Both the position numbers and the translations under genes were made by a program. Shown here one piece after another: positions 16,603-24,302 of a DNA stretch of 24,302 nt; position 1 is the first letter of the stretch, and every line of letters begins with the position of its first letter. Source of the stretch: Coxiellaceae bacterium (GTDB lineage: Bacteria; Pseudomonadota; Gammaproteobacteria; Coxiellales; Coxiellaceae); assembly GCA_014238325.1 (NCBI GenBank), contig JABABH010000131.1, forward strand, positions 1 through 24,302, written 5' to 3'. The notes under the pieces are model-generated. The model was not told the DNA's origin. It saw only the letters and a program-made list of their open reading frames with translations, and did no database searches.

Positions 16603-18600
16603 ATGCCATCACGTTCTAAATATGCTCATGCCCTTCGTGTGTTAGCGATGGATGCTGTGCAACAAGCTAAATCTGGGCATCCCGGCATGCCTATGGGAAT
16701 GGCGGATATTGCCGAAGTCTTGTGGCGCGATTTTTTAGTATTTAATCCCAATAATTCCGCTTGGTTGAATCGTGACCGCTTTATATTGTCCAATGGTCAT
16801 GGGGTGATGTTGCATTATGCCTTATTGCATCTGACTGGATTTGATCTCTCCTTGGATGACTTAAAACAGTTTCGTCAATGGGGTTCAAAAACGCCGGGGC
16901 ATCCTGAAAGGGGGGTGACCCCAGGTATTGAAACGACCACCGGTCCACTGGGGCAAGGTTTAGCGAATGCGGTTGGCATGGCCATAGCGGAACGGGCGCT
17001 GGCTCAGACCTTTAATCGTGATCATTATGCGATCGTCGATCATTTCACCTATGCATTTGTGGGTGATGGGGATCTTATGGAAGGTCTATCCTATGAAGCT
17101 TGCTCTTTAGCGGGCACGCTTAAATTAGGCAAGTTAATCGTGTTTTACGACGATAATGGCATCTCCATCGATGGTGATGTTCAGGGCTGGTTTACGGAAG
17201 ATACGCCGAAGCGATTTGAAGCCTGTGGTTGGCATGTGGTCGCCGATGTTAATGGGCATGATCCAGACGCGATTCAGTCTGCTATCGAGGAAGCGCGTGC
17301 GGTTTCGGATAGACCGAGTATGATTGCTTGTAAGACCATCATTGGCTATGGTGCGGCTCCTGCCTTAGCGGGCCATGCGGTCGTCCATGGTGCACCTTTG
17401 GGATTAGAAGAAGTGGCCCGTGTGCGCATCGCCTTAAATTGGCCGCATCCCCCGTTTGAGATACCTGATGAGATATATGCCGCTTGGGATAAGCGAGCAT
17501 CTGGTGAAGGTCGCGAGCAGGCATGGCAATCCCTATTTGATGAGTATCGTGCAGCGTATCCGGATCTAGCAGCAGAATTTTTGCGTCGCCAAGCACGCTG
17601 TTTACCAGAGGCATGGGAGGAGATGACCCAGCAGTTGATAGAGGAGCGCCAAGACAATAAGCAATCATTAGCCACCCGTAAGCATTCTTGGCAGTGCTTA
17701 AATGCATTATCTCAGCTTTTGCCAGAGTTAGTGGGGGGGTCAGCCGATTTATCCGAATCCAATGGAACCCTATGGACAGGGGCGCAAGTTTTAAGTGCAG
17801 TAAACCCGAGCGGCAATTATATTGAATATGGGGTGCGTGAGTTTGCGATGTCCGCGATCATGAATGGGATGGCCATACATGGCGGCTTCATTCCTTTTGG
17901 CGGCACATTTTTAACTTTTTCGGATTATGCGCGTCCTGCCTTGCGCTTGGCTGCGATTATGCAGGCGCATGTGATCTTTCTCTATTCTCATGATTCTATT
18001 GGTGTTGGAGAGGATGGACCCACTCATCAGCCAGTGGAGCAGATGGCTGCATTGCGTTTAATGCCAGGTTTGTTGATTTGGCGTCCTTGTGATGGTGCAG
18101 AAACTGCGGTGATGTGGCAGCAAGCATTGAGTCATCAGCAACCGCATGTGGTAGTCTTAACACGACAATCCGTCAAACAGCAGGTTCGCACGACAACACA
18201 GTTAGCTGCAATAGCAAAAGGTGGTTATATATTATGGGAGTCAGAGCGGGGCTGTGATGCTATTATTATCGCAACGGGCTCGGAAGTATCCTTGGCTATC
18301 GACGCGGCTATACGTTTAGAGCAAATCTCTCGTTTTGTGCGGGTAGTCTCGATGCCCTGTTGCGAACGATTTAAAGCGCAGTCTTCGGCTTACCGTGAGG
18401 CCGTATTACCCTCCACGATTAAAAAGCGAGTAGCAATTGAGGCAGGTGTGCCTGACTCTTGGTATCCTTGGGTAGGGGAAGCAGGCAAGGTGATGGGATT
18501 GGATCATTTTGGTGAATCCGCGCCTGGTGATAAGGTGATGGCGGCTTGTGGATTTACAGTCGAGCAGGTCATGCAAACGGTATCCGATTTCTTTTTGTAA
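16603..18600 (+). CDS. tkt: Transketolase
   Basis: Transketolase moves two-carbon ketol units between sugar phosphates with thiamine diphosphate, connecting the pentose phosphate pathway to glycolysis. The length of 665 compares with 663 for E. coli TktA. His26 in SGHPGMP, GHG at 65-67, the ThDP/metal motif GDGDLMEG at 154-161 with DDNGISIDG at 183-191, the catalytic Glu region EYGVREF, and HDSIGVGEDGPTHQP are all present. GAGGAG five bases before the ATG is a strong ribosome site. It begins the tkt-gap-pgk-pyk cluster, with 71 bases before gap. This gene order is also found in other gammaproteobacteria such as Legionella and Coxiella (from memory). Confidence 0.98.
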   Translation: MPSRSKYAHALRVLAMDAVQQAKSGHPGMPMGMADIAEVLWRDFLVFNPNNSAWLNRDRFILSNGHGVMLHYALLHLTGFDLSLDDLKQFRQWGSKTPGHPERGVTPGIETTTGPLGQGLANAVGMAIAERALAQTFNRDHYAIVDHFTYAFVGDGDLMEGLSYEACSLAGTLKLGKLIVFYDDNGISIDGDVQGWFTEDTPKRFEACGWHVVADVNGHDPDAIQSAIEEARAVSDRPSMIACKTIIGYGAAPALAGHAVVHGAPLGLEEVARVRIALNWPHPPFEIPDEIYAAWDKRASGEGREQAWQSLFDEYRAAYPDLAAEFLRRQARCLPEAWEEMTQQLIEERQDNKQSLATRKHSWQCLNALSQLLPELVGGSADLSESNGTLWTGAQVLSAVNPSGNYIEYGVREFAMSAIMNGMAIHGGFIPFGGTFLTFSDYARPALRLAAIMQAHVIFLYSHDSIGVGEDGPTHQPVEQMAALRLMPGLLIWRPCDGAETAVMWQQALSHQQPHVVVLTRQSVKQQVRTTTQLAAIAKGGYILWESERGCDAIIIATGSEVSLAIDAAIRLEQISRFVRVVSMPCCERFKAQSSAYREAVLPSTIKKRVAIEAGVPDSWYPWVGEAGKVMGLDHFGESAPGDKVMAACGFTVEQVMQTVSDFFL

Positions 18601-18623
18601 TACGATGCCTATCCGTTTCGGTA

Positions 18624-18653
18624 TTGAATCTTTGAATGAGACATAGATATTAT
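18624..18653 (+). promoter_or_regulatory. Candidate promoter for gap-pgk-pyk
   Basis: TTGAAT at 18624-18629 and TATTAT at 18648-18653 stand 18 bases apart in the gap between tkt and gap. Both hexamers are partial consensus matches. The promoter could let the lower-glycolysis genes be expressed apart from tkt. Confidence 0.3.
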
Positions 18654-18671
18654 TTAAGTGGGAGTATGAGA

Positions 18672-19676
18672 ATGTCATATAATATTGCTATCAATGGTTA
18701 TGGGCGTATAGGGCGCAATATTCTGCGGGCGATCTATGAGAGAGGCCAGAACAAGCAGCTGAAAATTGTGGCGATTAATGATTTAGCAGATATTCATGTG
18801 AACGCGCATTTAACACAATACGATAGTGTACATGGTCAATTTTCACATAAAGTCGATGTCCAGGATCATCATCTATGTATTGATGGAGATAAAATTGCCG
18901 TATGTGCTGAACGTAATCCGGAAAAATTACCGTGGAAAGCCTTAAAAGTCGACCTTGTTTTAGAATGTACAGGATTATTTGCAAGTCGTGCAAAGGCTGA
19001 GGTGCATTTGAAAGCGGGGGCCTCTAAAGTATTAATTTCGGCGCCCGCCGGCTCGGATGTTAAGACCATTGTATACGGCGTGAATCATCATACGCTGACC
19101 TCTCAAGACCACGTGGTATCGAATGCCTCTTGTACGACCAATTGTTTGGCCCCGTTGGCAAAAGTATTGCATGAGGAATTTGGTATCATCGATGGTGTGA
19201 TGCTCACGGTACATGCTTATACGAATGACCAGATGTTAACGGATAGTGATCATAAAGATTTACGTCGGGCGCGTTCAGCGACACAGTCGATGATCCCGAC
19301 TAAAACAGGTGCGGCCTCTGCCTTAGGTTTAGTCTTGCCTGAGTTGGATGGTAAGCTGGATGGTTATGCCATTCGGGTGCCGACCATCAATGTCTCGGCT
19401 CTGGACTTAACCTTTAGCCCTAAAAAAACGGCCTCGGTTGAGGATATCAATGCCGTTGTCAAACATGCCAGTGAAGCTAAGATGCAGGGAATTTTAGGAT
19501 ATAACGATAAGCCGTTGGTCTCGGTTGATTTTAATCATGATCCACGTTCTTCTATATTCGACGCAGAAGAAACCCGCGTTCAGGGCGGTTTAGTCAAGGT
19601 CTTATCTTGGTATGATAATGAGTGGGGTTTTTCGAATCGCATGATCGATACCGCACTTGCATTATTGCAGGCATAA
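18672..19676 (+). CDS. gap: Glyceraldehyde-3-phosphate dehydrogenase, phosphorylating
   Basis: This enzyme oxidises glyceraldehyde-3-phosphate to 1,3-bisphosphoglycerate. The Rossmann motif INGYGRIGRN is at 7-16, and Asp37 in AIND favours NAD over NADP. The nucleophile is Cys154 in ASCTTNC, with His181 in VHAYTNDQ as its base; WYDNEWGFSNRM closes the domain. I start at ATG 18672 (334 residues), because it gives MSYNIAINGYG and has GGGAG at the right distance; an ATG two codons upstream is too close to that site. The TNDQ form is common in many proteobacteria. pgk begins three bases after the stop, so the two are surely co-transcribed. Confidence 0.97.
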   Translation: MSYNIAINGYGRIGRNILRAIYERGQNKQLKIVAINDLADIHVNAHLTQYDSVHGQFSHKVDVQDHHLCIDGDKIAVCAERNPEKLPWKALKVDLVLECTGLFASRAKAEVHLKAGASKVLISAPAGSDVKTIVYGVNHHTLTSQDHVVSNASCTTNCLAPLAKVLHEEFGIIDGVMLTVHAYTNDQMLTDSDHKDLRRARSATQSMIPTKTGAASALGLVLPELDGKLDGYAIRVPTINVSALDLTFSPKKTASVEDINAVVKHASEAKMQGILGYNDKPLVSVDFNHDPRSSIFDAEETRVQGGLVKVLSWYDNEWGFSNRMIDTALALLQA

Positions 19677-19679
19677 ACG

Positions 19680-20870
19680 ATGTTAAATGAGCGCTGCCCA
19701 TTTTTTTTAACCCTGGCAGACCTCGATCTTAAAGGCCAGCGTGTCATCATACGAGAAGATTTTAATGTGCCGATTGACCATCAGCGCGTCACCCATACAG
19801 AGAGAATTGAGCGTGCTGTACCCACGATTCAACAAGTACTATCTGCGGGTGCTCGCGTGCTCTTGCTCTCGCATTGGGGGCGACCGACAGAGGGTCATGT
19901 GGAGGCTGAGTATTCACTGGCGCCAGTCGCAGAGGTCTTATCGCAATTATTAGGCCAAGCGGTGCCATTGGTGACAGATTGGTTAGATGGGGTGAGCATT
20001 GAGCCAGGACAAGTCGTATTGGCAGAGAATGTGCGCTTTCTTCGAGGTGAGAAAAATAATGAGCTCAATCTTGCGCGTCGGATGGCCAAGCAGTGTGATA
20101 TTTTTGTTATGGATGCGTTTGCAACGGCACATCGCGCGCAAGCGTCGACAGCGGGGTTGGCTGAGCATGCACCGATTGCCTGTGCGGGCCCCTTATTAAT
20201 GGCTGAATTAGAGGCACTATCTTATGCTTTAGATCGTCCGAAAAAACCGGTCGTGGCCGTTGTGGGTGGTTCAAAAGTTTCAACAAAAATAGCTTTATTA
20301 GAAAATTTGCTGCCGAAAGTCGAAGTCTTGATTGTCGGTGGAGGTTTGGCGAATACTTTTTTAAAGGCACAGGGTTATCCTATTGGCCAATCTTTATATG
20401 AGCCGGCATGGTTGCCTCAAGCGCAAGCATTTTGGGCAGCTGTTGAAGCACATCAAGTCAAGATGCCGCTTCCACAAGATGTGGTGGTTGCCTCCTCTTT
20501 GTCGGGGGAATCTACGATTAAAAGCATCGATGCTGTTTCTCAGGAAGATAATATTTTTGATATGGGTCCACAAACATCCGCCTATTATGCCGATTTAATT
20601 CAAAATGCTGCTACCATCGTTTGGAATGGGCCGGTGGGTGTTTTTGAAAAACCCCCCTTTAGCCATGGTACCGCCAAACTTGTTCAGTCCATTGCAGAGA
20701 GCTCGGCTTATGTTATAGCGGGTGGAGGGGATACCTTATCGGCTTTAGCAAAATTTGGAGCCAGCGATGCGATCTCCTACGTCAGTACAGGTGGAGGAGC
20801 TTTTCTTGAATTTATGGCGGGCAAAGTATTGCCGGCCTTGGCAATCTTAGAGCGGCGTGCACGACTTTGA
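19680..20870 (+). CDS. pgk: Phosphoglycerate kinase
   Basis: Pgk transfers phosphate from 1,3-bisphosphoglycerate to ADP, the first ATP-yielding step of lower glycolysis. The 396-residue protein (E. coli 387) shows REDFNVP at 25-31, SHWGRPTEG (usually SHLGRP), ENVRF, DAFATAHRAQAST, the hinge-region GGSKVSTK, IVGGGLANTFL, WNGPVGVFE and AGGGDT for nucleotide binding, ending STGGGAFLE and LPALAILE. The gap stop codon lies three bases before the ATG, which has only a weak AGGC ribosome site in the end of gap, consistent with coupling. pyk follows 25 bases later. Confidence 0.97.
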   Translation: MLNERCPFFLTLADLDLKGQRVIIREDFNVPIDHQRVTHTERIERAVPTIQQVLSAGARVLLLSHWGRPTEGHVEAEYSLAPVAEVLSQLLGQAVPLVTDWLDGVSIEPGQVVLAENVRFLRGEKNNELNLARRMAKQCDIFVMDAFATAHRAQASTAGLAEHAPIACAGPLLMAELEALSYALDRPKKPVVAVVGGSKVSTKIALLENLLPKVEVLIVGGGLANTFLKAQGYPIGQSLYEPAWLPQAQAFWAAVEAHQVKMPLPQDVVVASSLSGESTIKSIDAVSQEDNIFDMGPQTSAYYADLIQNAATIVWNGPVGVFEKPPFSHGTAKLVQSIAESSAYVIAGGGDTLSALAKFGASDAISYVSTGGGAFLEFMAGKVLPALAILERRARL

Positions 20871-20895
20871 GCGTGTCATCCAACGAGGAAACGAT

Positions 20896-22341
20896 ATGCA
20901 AAGACGAACGAAAATTATTGCTACCTTAGGGCCAGCTGCAGATAAACCTGGTGTATTAGATGATATATTAGCGGCAGGTGTCGACATCGTGCGATTAAAT
21001 TTTTCGCATGACCAGCACCAACGGCATGCCGATCGTATTCAAAGGGTACGGTCTTGGTCCAAAAAACATCACAAGATTATTGGCATTCTAGCAGATTTGC
21101 AAGGCCCAAAAATTCGTGTCTCGAGTTTTATAGAGAAAAAGGTGGTACTGCAGTCTGGACAAGATTTTATTTTAGACGCTGCCTTAGCAGCGGAGGCGGG
21201 TACACACGAAAGGGTGGGGATCGATTATAAAGACTTGCCCCAAGATGTGAAGCCCCATGATGTTTTATTTCTTGATGATGGTCGGTTAAAAATGATCGTG
21301 ACGCGCATCAGTGGCACGCAAATTATTTGTCGTGTTGAAATGGGGGGAGAGCTATCGAATCATAAAGGTATTAATCGTTTAGGGGGAGGTTTATCAGCAC
21401 CTGCATTAACGCCCAAAGATAGGGAAGATTTAAAATTCGTTTTGGGCTGTGATGTTGACTATATTGCTTTGTCCTTTCCACGTAGTGCTAAAGACGTGAT
21501 ACAACTGAAACGTTTAATTCAAAAACATGAAGGCCAGGCGGCCGTGATTGCGAAGATTGAGCGAACTGAAGCTGTTGAAGATATTGATGCGATCATTCAA
21601 GTGAGCGATGGCGTTATGGTTGCTCGTGGTGATTTAGCGATAGAAATTGGTGATGCTGCCGTACCCTTAGTGCAAAAAAATATTATTCATCGAGCGCGAG
21701 CCTTAGATCGGCCTGTGATTGTAGCGACACACATGATGGAGTCTATGATTCATAATACCGTGCCAACCCGTGCAGAAGTCTCTGATGTCGCGACAGCGGT
21801 GCTCGATAATGTGGATGCAGTGATGCTTTCTGCTGAAACTGCGGTGGGTCAATATCCACGACTTACGGTGGAAGCGATGCATCGCGTTTGCATCACATCA
21901 GAAGCGTCGAAGCAATTTCAAATCTCAGGACATCGTGAGGAGTGTCGATTCCATCGTATCGACGAGGCGATTGCGATGGCCACCATGTATACGGCTAATC
22001 ATCTCAATATTACGGCTATTATGACCTTAACGGAATCGGGTGCGACACCGTTATGGATGTCACGTATTCGCACAGGCATTCCCATTTATGCCTTAAGTCG
22101 CTTCACCAGCACGCTAGGCTATATGACCTTATATCGGGGGGTCTATCCTATTGCTTTTGATCCTACCAAAATTGCACGCGATAAAATTAATCATTGTGCT
22201 GTTGACGCGATTCGAGACTGTAGTGCCTTGCAAAATGGTGATTTAGTCATGCTCACAAAAGGGGATCATATGGGTGTGGGTGGTGGTTCTAATGCTATGA
22301 AAATTTTAGTAGTCGGACAGATGGTTCGTGAATATGAATGA
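20896..22341 (+). CDS. pyk: Pyruvate kinase, PykA-like
   Basis: Pyruvate kinase converts phosphoenolpyruvate and ADP to pyruvate and ATP. The 481-residue protein resembles E. coli PykA (480), with RRTKIIATLGP, IVRLNFSH, LADLQGPKIRV, LLDDGR-like FLDDGR, KGINRLGGGLSA, the catalytic Lys in VIAKIER, VMVARGDLAIEIG and SAETAVGQYP. A usual Gln in ATQMMESM is His here (ATHMMESM), a small departure in a conserved segment. I start at ATG 20896, which has GAGG seven bases upstream; a GTG 13 codons earlier lies inside pgk and adds residues with no counterpart. It closes the carbon cluster. Confidence 0.97.
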   Translation: MQRRTKIIATLGPAADKPGVLDDILAAGVDIVRLNFSHDQHQRHADRIQRVRSWSKKHHKIIGILADLQGPKIRVSSFIEKKVVLQSGQDFILDAALAAEAGTHERVGIDYKDLPQDVKPHDVLFLDDGRLKMIVTRISGTQIICRVEMGGELSNHKGINRLGGGLSAPALTPKDREDLKFVLGCDVDYIALSFPRSAKDVIQLKRLIQKHEGQAAVIAKIERTEAVEDIDAIIQVSDGVMVARGDLAIEIGDAAVPLVQKNIIHRARALDRPVIVATHMMESMIHNTVPTRAEVSDVATAVLDNVDAVMLSAETAVGQYPRLTVEAMHRVCITSEASKQFQISGHREECRFHRIDEAIAMATMYTANHLNITAIMTLTESGATPLWMSRIRTGIPIYALSRFTSTLGYMTLYRGVYPIAFDPTKIARDKINHCAVDAIRDCSALQNGDLVMLTKGDHMGVGGGSNAMKILVVGQMVREYE

Positions 22342-22351
22342 TCATGTGTAG

Positions 22352-22391
22352 TTAATTTTTTGCAATTAATTTTTGCAATTAATTTTTTGTA
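22352..22391 (+). repeat. Three tandem TTAATTTTT-containing repeats after pyk
   Basis: Three head-to-tail copies of a 13-14 base unit are seen: TTAATTTTTTGCAA at 22352, TTAATTTTTGCAA at 22366 and TTAATTTTTTGTA at 22379. They lie between pyk and the membrane-protein gene. They could be direct-repeat operator sites, part of a 3' processing or termination region for pyk, or simple slippage products. Confidence 0.7.
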
Positions 22392-22420
22392 GCTATCGTT
22401 CGTTATTTGTTGTATTATTT

Positions 22421-22535
22421 TTAATGCCTTGGTTGGTTAAGGCTTTGAATTTTTACCAATAAAAGAGGGGTACTTCATATGAGTAAGCGAGCTGTTCAGA
22501 ATAAAATAGAACAACAGGCACAGGACCACACGCAT
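22421..22535 (+). repeat. Copy A of a duplicated leader plus gene start (copy B at 23176-23291)
   Basis: Copy A contains GGTTAAGGCTTTGAATTTTT, then AATAAAAGAG, the CATATGAGT start and GAACAACAGGCACAGGAC. Copy B has the same order with few changes: TTAAGGCTTCGAATTTTACC, AATAAAAGAA, CATATGAGT and GAGCAGCAC..GGACAGGAT. Similarity runs from about 50 bases before each ATG to about 57-61 bases after it. The distance between the two ATG codons is 753 bases. Confidence 0.75.
22426..22443 (+). terminator. GCCTT/AAGGC hairpin with following T-rich tract
   Basis: GCCTT at 22426-22430 pairs with AAGGC at 22439-22443 around an 8-base loop, and TTTGAATTTTT follows. This is a weak intrinsic-terminator shape for pyk. 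A similar, shorter hairpin recurs at 23181-23195 over the stop codon of the next gene, so the element is part of the duplicated unit. Confidence 0.35.
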
Positions 22536-23192
22536 TCTAGAGAAGCTGCGAAGAAGCTTGCTCAAAAGCAGCGCCTCGCTAACTTATCCAACAGTCAACC
22601 GCTGCATAAAGGTCCTGGATCTGAAGACCTGTATAAGCAAGAGCTAAATTTTGTATCAAGGAATCTGTCTTGTGAGGAAGAGCAAGTAAGGAGCAAGACT
22701 TACCAAAAATTTCTAGATTCTTTTAATGGGTTCATGCGTAAACACCCAGTGGCTAGGGTTCTTTTGAAAGTTGCTTGTGCCGCTTATCTTCTATTGATGT
22801 GCGGGATGATGATAGGCGGTTTAGTTCTAGGCTTTGTGCTCGGGCTGGCCTTAACACCGACCCCCTTCTTTCCTATAGGATGTTTGCTTCTAGCGGCTGT
22901 TGGGGGGATTGGTTTCTTTATCGGTGGTATGGCTGTTATGGAAGCCTATAATCACCAGGATGACATAAAATCGGAGCAGAGTAATAGGCAGGCTATTGAT
23001 CCGAAGAAGGGGGAGAATGTATTCAAAAATTCTAATTCTCAAGATGGGTCTTTGTATAAGCAGAAGCCTCAGGCTGACAGTCGTCATTCTAAATTTTTTA
23101 CTAATAAGCATGATAATAGTCCAGCAGTTGTTTCTGCAGATTTGCAGCAGGCAGATGGTTTGTCTTTGGCACCTAGCCATGCCTGTTGTTAA
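22479..23192 (+). CDS. Unrecognised protein with two-helix membrane hairpin
   Basis: I do not recognise this 237-residue protein. A basic, Gln/Ala-rich, helical N-terminus (1-40) is followed by a charged region, then two hydrophobic spans at about 97-126 and 131-155 that are rich in Gly, Leu and Met with a short TPTPFFP turn. A hydrophilic Ser/Lys/Gln-rich C-terminus ends in Cys-Cys. That layout predicts a hairpin membrane protein with both ends on one side; similar hairpins are seen in inclusion-membrane and other effector proteins, which is only an analogy. GAGGGG lies upstream of the ATG. The leader and first codons closely match those of the following broken gene (23232 onward), so the two are paralogues. 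Confidence 0.7.
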   Translation: MSKRAVQNKIEQQAQDHTHSREAAKKLAQKQRLANLSNSQPLHKGPGSEDLYKQELNFVSRNLSCEEEQVRSKTYQKFLDSFNGFMRKHPVARVLLKVACAAYLLLMCGMMIGGLVLGFVLGLALTPTPFFPIGCLLLAAVGGIGFFIGGMAVMEAYNHQDDIKSEQSNRQAIDPKKGENVFKNSNSQDGSLYKQKPQADSRHSKFFTNKHDNSPAVVSADLQQADGLSLAPSHACC

Positions 23193-23231
23193 GGCTTCGA
23201 ATTTTACCTAATAAAAGAAAGGATATTCCAT

Positions 23232-23631
23232 ATGAGTGAGTCAGCTGCTCTGATCACAGCAGAGCAGCACACAGGGACAGGATCACGCGCAAAAGTCGTG
23301 TCGGCAGCGATTTGTGGATGCACTGAAACACTATTCTTTATGGCCGTATTCTGCACAAGATATGAGGTTCGTTCAAGAGGAACTGCGGCAGTGGTTATAT
23401 GAAAATCAAGTGCTGTATACAGGTTCTGATCAGAGGTTGTTCTCGCTATATAACATAGATCTGCGTAATCTGTTCATAGATCTAGCTGATGCAGAAGGAC
23501 GAAAAGACATCGAGCTTATCTTAAAAGCCGCTTGGTGGCTTATCCGTTTGTCGAATGATGCAAAGGGTCAAGAGATACGTACACGAAACCATCATGACTG
23601 CTTTAAAAGCAGTATTAAAGATTTTTTCTAG
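23232..23631 (+). pseudogene. Frameshifted paralogue of the 22479-23192 gene, 5' part
   Basis: The ATG at 23232 keeps the leader and ribosome site of the preceding gene and begins MSESAALITAEQ, like MSKRAVQNKIEQ. In the aligned DNA the stretch to CACGCA is 4 bases longer than in the intact copy, shifting the frame, and this frame stops at about 23402. The +1 frame restores QDHAQ (QDHTH in the intact copy) and runs open to 23631, with only a GTG at 23314 as start if it were a separate gene. Its sequence after that (VDALKHYSLWPYSAQDM and on) is not obviously related to the neighbour. I read this as one gene broken near codon 13; a sequencing error or programmed shift is possible. No function is known. 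Confidence 0.55.
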
Positions 23632-24151
23632 AATCTGGGAGACTTCGAGTTCTGATCAAGTTAAATGTATAAATGCTTGGACTGCTTTAATAGTTGGGGT
23701 TCTTTGCATACCACTACTGTGTCTCGTTGTCGTACTATTATTTGTAGCGGTGCTACTCAGTAGCGTCTTTGCGTTTAATCTAGCAGCTGCTTGCTTTGGT
23801 GGGATAGTGGGTATCTTATTGTGCGCGAGGCTTGTGTCTGTTGCAGCTGAGTACAACTTTTCTGATCATAGTAATTTGGAGTCTTTTGAATACGGATCTA
23901 TCTGGGGAGCCCTTAAGCGCGTGGATACGCAAACATGTGAAAGGGGTTGTGAATCTACTATTTATCTGAAGAGGTGGGAGCCGCGGTTAAAGAGAGGTTT
24001 TATTCCTAAACATATTAAGTCGAATCAGCCGAAGTATGACCTGAGCATCCAGTATTTTTTTAAAGTATGTGATAAACCATCTGCTTCTCAAGAGCCGCAG
24101 GATAATGGTACTTACCGTGAGTATGAAGATCGTCGTTGGTATGAAAAATGA
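23555..24151 (+). CDS. Two-helix membrane protein, probably the 3' part of the frameshifted paralogue
   Basis: This frame overlaps the preceding one by 77 bases in another phase, without a ribosome site at its ATG codons (23555, 23558 or 23594), so it is more likely the continuation of the broken gene after a second shift than an independent gene. The 198-residue product has hydrophobic spans at about 42-70 and 73-97, then VSVAAEYNFSDH, which lines up with AVMEAYNHQDD just after the second span of the protein encoded at 22479-23192. The C-terminus is hydrophilic and ends RRWYEK. If expressed it would form a membrane hairpin. The family is unrecognised. Confidence 0.5.
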   Translation: MMQRVKRYVHETIMTALKAVLKIFSRIWETSSSDQVKCINAWTALIVGVLCIPLLCLVVVLLFVAVLLSSVFAFNLAAACFGGIVGILLCARLVSVAAEYNFSDHSNLESFEYGSIWGALKRVDTQTCERGCESTIYLKRWEPRLKRGFIPKHIKSNQPKYDLSIQYFFKVCDKPSASQEPQDNGTYREYEDRRWYEK

Positions 24152-24181
24152 TGTTGAGCAGTGAAGGTTATCAACGCCTTT

Positions 24182-24302
24182 TTATCTCAGCACTGACTGA
24201 GGCATCCCGAGTTGAGTCATGATATTGAATGCTTTGCATCGAATTCTGGCTTCCGTTATTTGATGACGTAAAGAACGACAGGCGAGTTGACTCCCAAAGA
24301 TC
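24182..24302 (-). CDS. Possible C-terminal end of a transposase, cut by the window edge
   Basis: On the minus strand an open frame enters from the window end and stops at 24182, giving 39 residues with FGSQLACRSLRHQ, EARIRCKAFN and MTQLGMP. The spacing FG..L..R....Q..E...R....N..T.LG.P resembles, from memory, C-terminal ends of IS5-type DDE transposases. The composition looks like real protein, but the piece is short. If right, an insertion sequence borders the decayed paralogue. An unrelated gene or chance frame cannot be excluded. Confidence 0.35.
   Translation of the reverse strand, partial: IFGSQLACRSLRHQITEARIRCKAFNIMTQLGMPQSVLR

Noticed and set aside
17339..17707. Long open frames on the minus strand inside tkt
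   Set aside because: They lie wholly antisense to a well-conserved transketolase, resemble no protein family and have no ribosome site, so they are codon-bias shadows.

Overview
The window reads as chromosomal DNA of a gammaproteobacterium. ApaH, DksA, DciA, ZapD, SecA, GlmS and the tkt-gap-pgk-pyk cluster all resemble the E. coli or Legionella/Coxiella forms. A gene for an F-box plus ankyrin-repeat protein and several unrecognised lineage-specific genes sit among the housekeeping genes. Proteins with an F-box are eukaryotic-type and in bacteria are typical of intracellular lineages. I infer a host-associated member of the Legionellales (Legionella, Coxiella, Rickettsiella and relatives); genus is not decidable from this sequence alone.

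Layout: the window opens inside hslU (5' end outside the window). It converges with a full-length metE homologue on the minus strand that has lost three of four zinc ligands and several substrate residues. Then come a short-type SppA protease and ApaH on the plus strand, followed by two adjacent unrecognised genes (5997-7882) that look like diverged paralogues. The second overlaps the 3' end of folB. On the minus strand lie dciA, dksA and folB, the last two overlapping. secA is divergent from dciA and converges on zapD. Next are the F-box/ankyrin gene, glmS (minus strand) and a 347-base intergenic region. The central-carbon cluster tkt-gap-pgk-pyk follows, with pgk starting 3 bases after gap. 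After pyk there is a stretch with short tandem repeats, then a gene for a two-helix membrane protein. A second, related unit with the same leader follows; it is broken by frameshifts. The window ends in what may be the C-terminal end of a transposase gene on the minus strand.

The housekeeping genes cover proteolysis (HslU, SppA), nucleotide turnover (ApaH), folate synthesis (FolB), stringent control (DksA), replication and division (DciA, ZapD), secretion (SecA), amino-sugar synthesis (GlmS) and lower glycolysis with the pentose phosphate link. The accessory material falls in three places: 5997-7882, 13118-14383 and 22342-24302. The most notable items are the MetE-like pseudoenzyme candidate, the F-box/ankyrin effector candidate, the tandem unknown paralogues and the duplicated, partly decayed membrane-protein unit. 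No rRNA, tRNA or CRISPR array was recognised.
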